A DNA stretch of 9,590 nt from Planctomycetota bacterium. GTDB taxonomy: Bacteria; Planctomycetota; JAJSAM01. Position 1 is the first letter of the stretch, and every line of letters starts with the position of its first letter. Shown one piece after another: positions 7,661 to 9,590 of this stretch. The notes below the pieces were generated by a model. It did no database searches, had not been told where the DNA came from, and was given only the letters and a program-made list of their open reading frames with translations. The stretch lies in assembly GCA_029932425.1 (NCBI GenBank), contig JAOZQC010000082.1, positions 1-9,590 on the forward strand, given 5' to 3'. The position numbers and the translations under genes were made by a program.

Positions 7661-8611
7661 ATGAAGGTCACGGAACACCTCGATCGGGCGAAGGGTCCGC
7701 TGGTGAGCTACGAGATCATCCCCCCGCTGAGGGGCGGGACGCTCGCCTCCCTGCTCCGGGTGATCGACGGGTTGATGCCCTATCGTCCTCCGTTCATCGA
7801 CGTCACGAGCCACCCCGCGGAGGCGGTGTACCAGCGCACGGAACGGGGATACGTGCGGAAGGTGAAGCGGAAGCGTCCCGGGACGCTCGGCGTCTGCTCC
7901 CTGATCCAGCACAAGTACGGCGTGGACGCCGTGCCCCACGTCCTCTGCCACGGCTTCACGCGGGAGGAGACCGAGGACTTCCTCATCGAGCTCCGGTACC
8001 TCGGCATCCAGAACGTGCTCGCCGTGCGCGGGGACGACAGCGGATGGCGGAAGGAGCTGCCGGAAGGGCGGAGCGAGAACAAGCGGGCCGTGGACCTCAT
8101 CCGGCAGATCGCGGACCTGAACCGCGGGAAATACCTGGAGGAGGACCTGCTGGACGCCGAGCCTTCCGACTTCTGCGTGGGAGCGGCGGGATACCCGGAG
8201 AAGCACTACGAGGCGCCGAACCTGGTCACCGATATCCGCCGCACGAAGGAGAAGGTGGACGCCGGCGCCGATTATCTCGTCACCCAGATGTTCTACGACA
8301 ACGCCCGCTACCACGAGTACGTGGCGGAGTGCCGCCGCCGGGGCATCGAGGTGCCGATCATTCCCGGGCTCAAGATCCTCTCCCATCGCTCCCAGGTCAC
8401 GAACCTCCCGCGCCGGTTCCACGTGGACATCCCTCCCGAGCTCTCCGACGAGGTCCTGGCGGCCGGCCCCGAGCACACCCTGGAGATCGGCGTGGAGTGG
8501 GCGCTCCGACAGGCCCGCGATCTCTTCGATCACGGGGTCCCCGCCGTGCACTTCTACGTGATGCAGAGATCGACGGCGATCACGAAGCTCCTGGACCGCC
8601 TGGATCTCTGA
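7661..8611 (+). CDS. metF: Methylenetetrahydrofolate reductase
   Basis: Reduces 5,10-methylene-tetrahydrofolate to 5-methyl-tetrahydrofolate with an FAD-dependent TIM barrel, supplying the methyl group for methionine synthesis. The 316 residues are a normal single-domain bacterial length. SYEIIPP at 16-22 carries the catalytic Glu (E18, equivalent to E. coli E28). VTSHPAEAV follows at 48-56, the flavin-binding loop NVLAVRGDD is at 118-126, TQMFYD at 208-213, PGLKIL at 235-240, and HFYVMQRS at 297-304 is the usual C-terminal motif. The sequence ends normally shortly after, so the gene is complete. The N-terminus (MKVTEHLDRAKGPLVSYEI) resembles the variant I associate with Bacteroidota-like MetF rather than E. 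coli MetF; this is from memory. Only 6 bases separate its stop from the ATG of the metH-type gene, so the two probably form an operon and act in consecutive steps. Confidence 0.96.
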   Translation: MKVTEHLDRAKGPLVSYEIIPPLRGGTLASLLRVIDGLMPYRPPFIDVTSHPAEAVYQRTERGYVRKVKRKRPGTLGVCSLIQHKYGVDAVPHVLCHGFTREETEDFLIELRYLGIQNVLAVRGDDSGWRKELPEGRSENKRAVDLIRQIADLNRGKYLEEDLLDAEPSDFCVGAAGYPEKHYEAPNLVTDIRRTKEKVDAGADYLVTQMFYDNARYHEYVAECRRRGIEVPIIPGLKILSHRSQVTNLPRRFHVDIPPELSDEVLAAGPEHTLEIGVEWALRQARDLFDHGVPAVHFYVMQRSTAITKLLDRLDL

Positions 8612-8617
8612 CCCCCC

Positions 8618-9590
8618 ATGGCCGCCACCCTCCCCCCCCGACCATCACCGGGCGCTCGTCTCCGGGCTGGAGGCCGTGGAGCTCACCGACGACAACCGCC
8701 CTCTCCTCGTCGGGGAGCGGACGAACGTGCTGGGGAGCCGGAGGTTCCGCCGGCTCGTCGAGGCCGGCGACCTCCCGGGGGCGGTGGAAGTGGGCCGGGC
8801 CCAGGTCCGGGCGGGCGCCCAGATCCTCGACGTCTGCCTGCAGAGCACCGAACGCGACGAGAAGGCGGACATGGCCGCGTTCCTCGAGCGCCTGGTCCGG
8901 ACGGTGCGGGTCCCCGTGATGATCGACACCACGGATCCGGAGGTCATGGAGGCGGCGCTCCGCCGGTGCCCGGGGAAGGCCGCCCTCAACTCGGTCCACC
9001 TGGAGGACGGCCCCGGGCGTCTCGAGCGGGTCGTCTCCCTCGCCCGGCGCCACGGCGCCGCCCTCGTGGTCGGCCTCATCGACGAGCGGGGCATGGCGGT
9101 GACCGTGGACCGCAAGCTCGAGGTGGCCCGGAGGAGCCACGAACTCCTCACCGCGGGCCTCGGCGTCCGGCCGGAGGACATCTGGTGGGACCCGCTCACC
9201 TTTCCCTGCGCCACCGGTGACGAGGCCTACCTGGGCTCGGCGGGGCAGACCATCGAGGCGGTCCTGCGGCTGAAGGAGCTCTACCCGGAGACGAGGTCCA
9301 CCCTCGGCGTGTCGAACGTGAGCTTCGGCCTGCCCGCGGCGGCGCGGGAGGTGCTGAACTCGGTGTTCCTGCACCACCTCACCCGGGCCGGCCTGGACTC
9401 CGCCATCGTGAACACGGAGGGCCTCGCCCGGTACGCGGAGATCCCCGAGGAGGATCGGGAGCTCGCGGAGAGGCTCCTCTTTCTCGAACCGGGCGCCGTC
9501 GCGGAGGGCCGGGCGGCGGTGGCCGCGTGCTCGGCCCGCTGCCGGGGCCGGTCGCGGGCCCGGCCCCGGCGCCTCCGCGAGGCGCTGCGC
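8618..9590 (+). CDS. metH: Cobalamin-dependent methionine synthase-type protein, pterin-binding domain (partial, apparent frameshift near the start)
   Basis: Binds methyl-tetrahydrofolate and passes its methyl group to cobalamin. The conserved frame runs open from 8640 to the window edge. Counting from the ATG with one C removed, 324 residues are visible: GERTNV at 32-37, DVCLQSTERDEKADM at 71-85, MIDTTDPEV at 101-109, NSVHLEDG at 124-131, DPLTFPCATGDE at 191-202, GVSNVSFGLP at 230-239, and VNTEGLARYAEIPEE to 278. This is the DHPS-like pterin domain of MetH, entering the link to the cobalamin module at the edge. The ATG at 8618 is out of this frame by one base because of a C8 run (8632-8639). 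With seven C it reads MAATLPPDHHRALVSGLEAV and joins cleanly. The first start already in frame is the GTG at 8676, with GGAGG only 2 bases upstream, but it would cut off SGLEA, which looks conserved. The N-terminal homocysteine S-methyltransferase domain of full-length MetH is absent. The 3' end lies outside the window. Confidence 0.9.
8632..8639 (+). repeat. C8 homopolymer at the metH 5' end
   Basis: Eight consecutive C lie 14-21 bases after the start of the ATG at 8618. With eight C the ATG is out of frame with the conserved MetH sequence; with seven it is in frame. The tract is either a sequencing or assembly error or a genuine slippage-prone site. Confidence 0.75.

Noticed and set aside
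8618..9220. Uncorrected 200-codon frame from the ATG at 8618
   Set aside because: Beyond the C8 run it is Arg/Gly/Pro-rich and matches nothing, while the adjacent frame carries clear MetH motifs throughout.

Overview
The window is very GC-rich with dense coding on both strands and strongly G/C-biased third codon positions. It holds conserved central-metabolism genes. No mobile element, CRISPR array, rRNA or tRNA was seen. A long-form pyruvate:ferredoxin oxidoreductase followed by a dihydroorotate-dehydrogenase-like gene, plus a folate/cobalamin methionine pathway, suggests an anaerobic or facultatively anaerobic high-GC bacterium. A deltaproteobacterial-type lineage (Desulfobacterota/Myxococcota) or a similar environmental phylum is plausible, but the sequence alone does not fix the taxon.

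Layout, left to right. (1) Positions 187 to 1 on the minus strand hold the N-terminus of a probable exported protein that runs off the window. (2) Positions 188-444 are a divergent intergenic region. (3) nifJ (445-4014, plus strand) is a complete 1189-residue pyruvate:ferredoxin oxidoreductase. (4) A DHODH-like gene (4011-4602) overlaps the nifJ stop by 4 bases. It is broken: about 130 central codons are missing and a one-base insertion shifts the C-terminal frame. (5) A perfect 13-bp inverted repeat (4596-4634) lies at the junction with the next, convergent unit, and each arm contains one of the two facing stop codons. (6) A minus-strand pair follows: an FHA-PP2C/SpoIIE-type phosphatase gene (7499 to 6393) and, 22 bp downstream, glutamine-dependent NAD+ synthetase nadE (6370 to 4628). 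(7) A 160-bp divergent intergenic region comes next. (8) metF (7661-8611) and the start of a metH-type gene (8618 to the window edge) follow on the plus strand. The metH-type frame needs a one-base correction in a run of eight C to join its ATG.

Functionally, nifJ makes acetyl-CoA and reduced ferredoxin. The DHODH-like flavoprotein is a usual companion of nifJ whose role is not settled. MetF makes 5-methyl-tetrahydrofolate, which the MetH-type protein would use for methionine synthesis with cobalamin. NadE completes NAD+ synthesis, and the FHA-phosphatase is a signalling protein sharing its strand. The most notable observations are the doubly lesioned DHODH-like gene, the stop-codon-containing inverted repeat, the C8 frameshift at metH, and the apparent absence of the homocysteine-binding domain from that MetH. 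I found no convincing undescribed multi-gene system.
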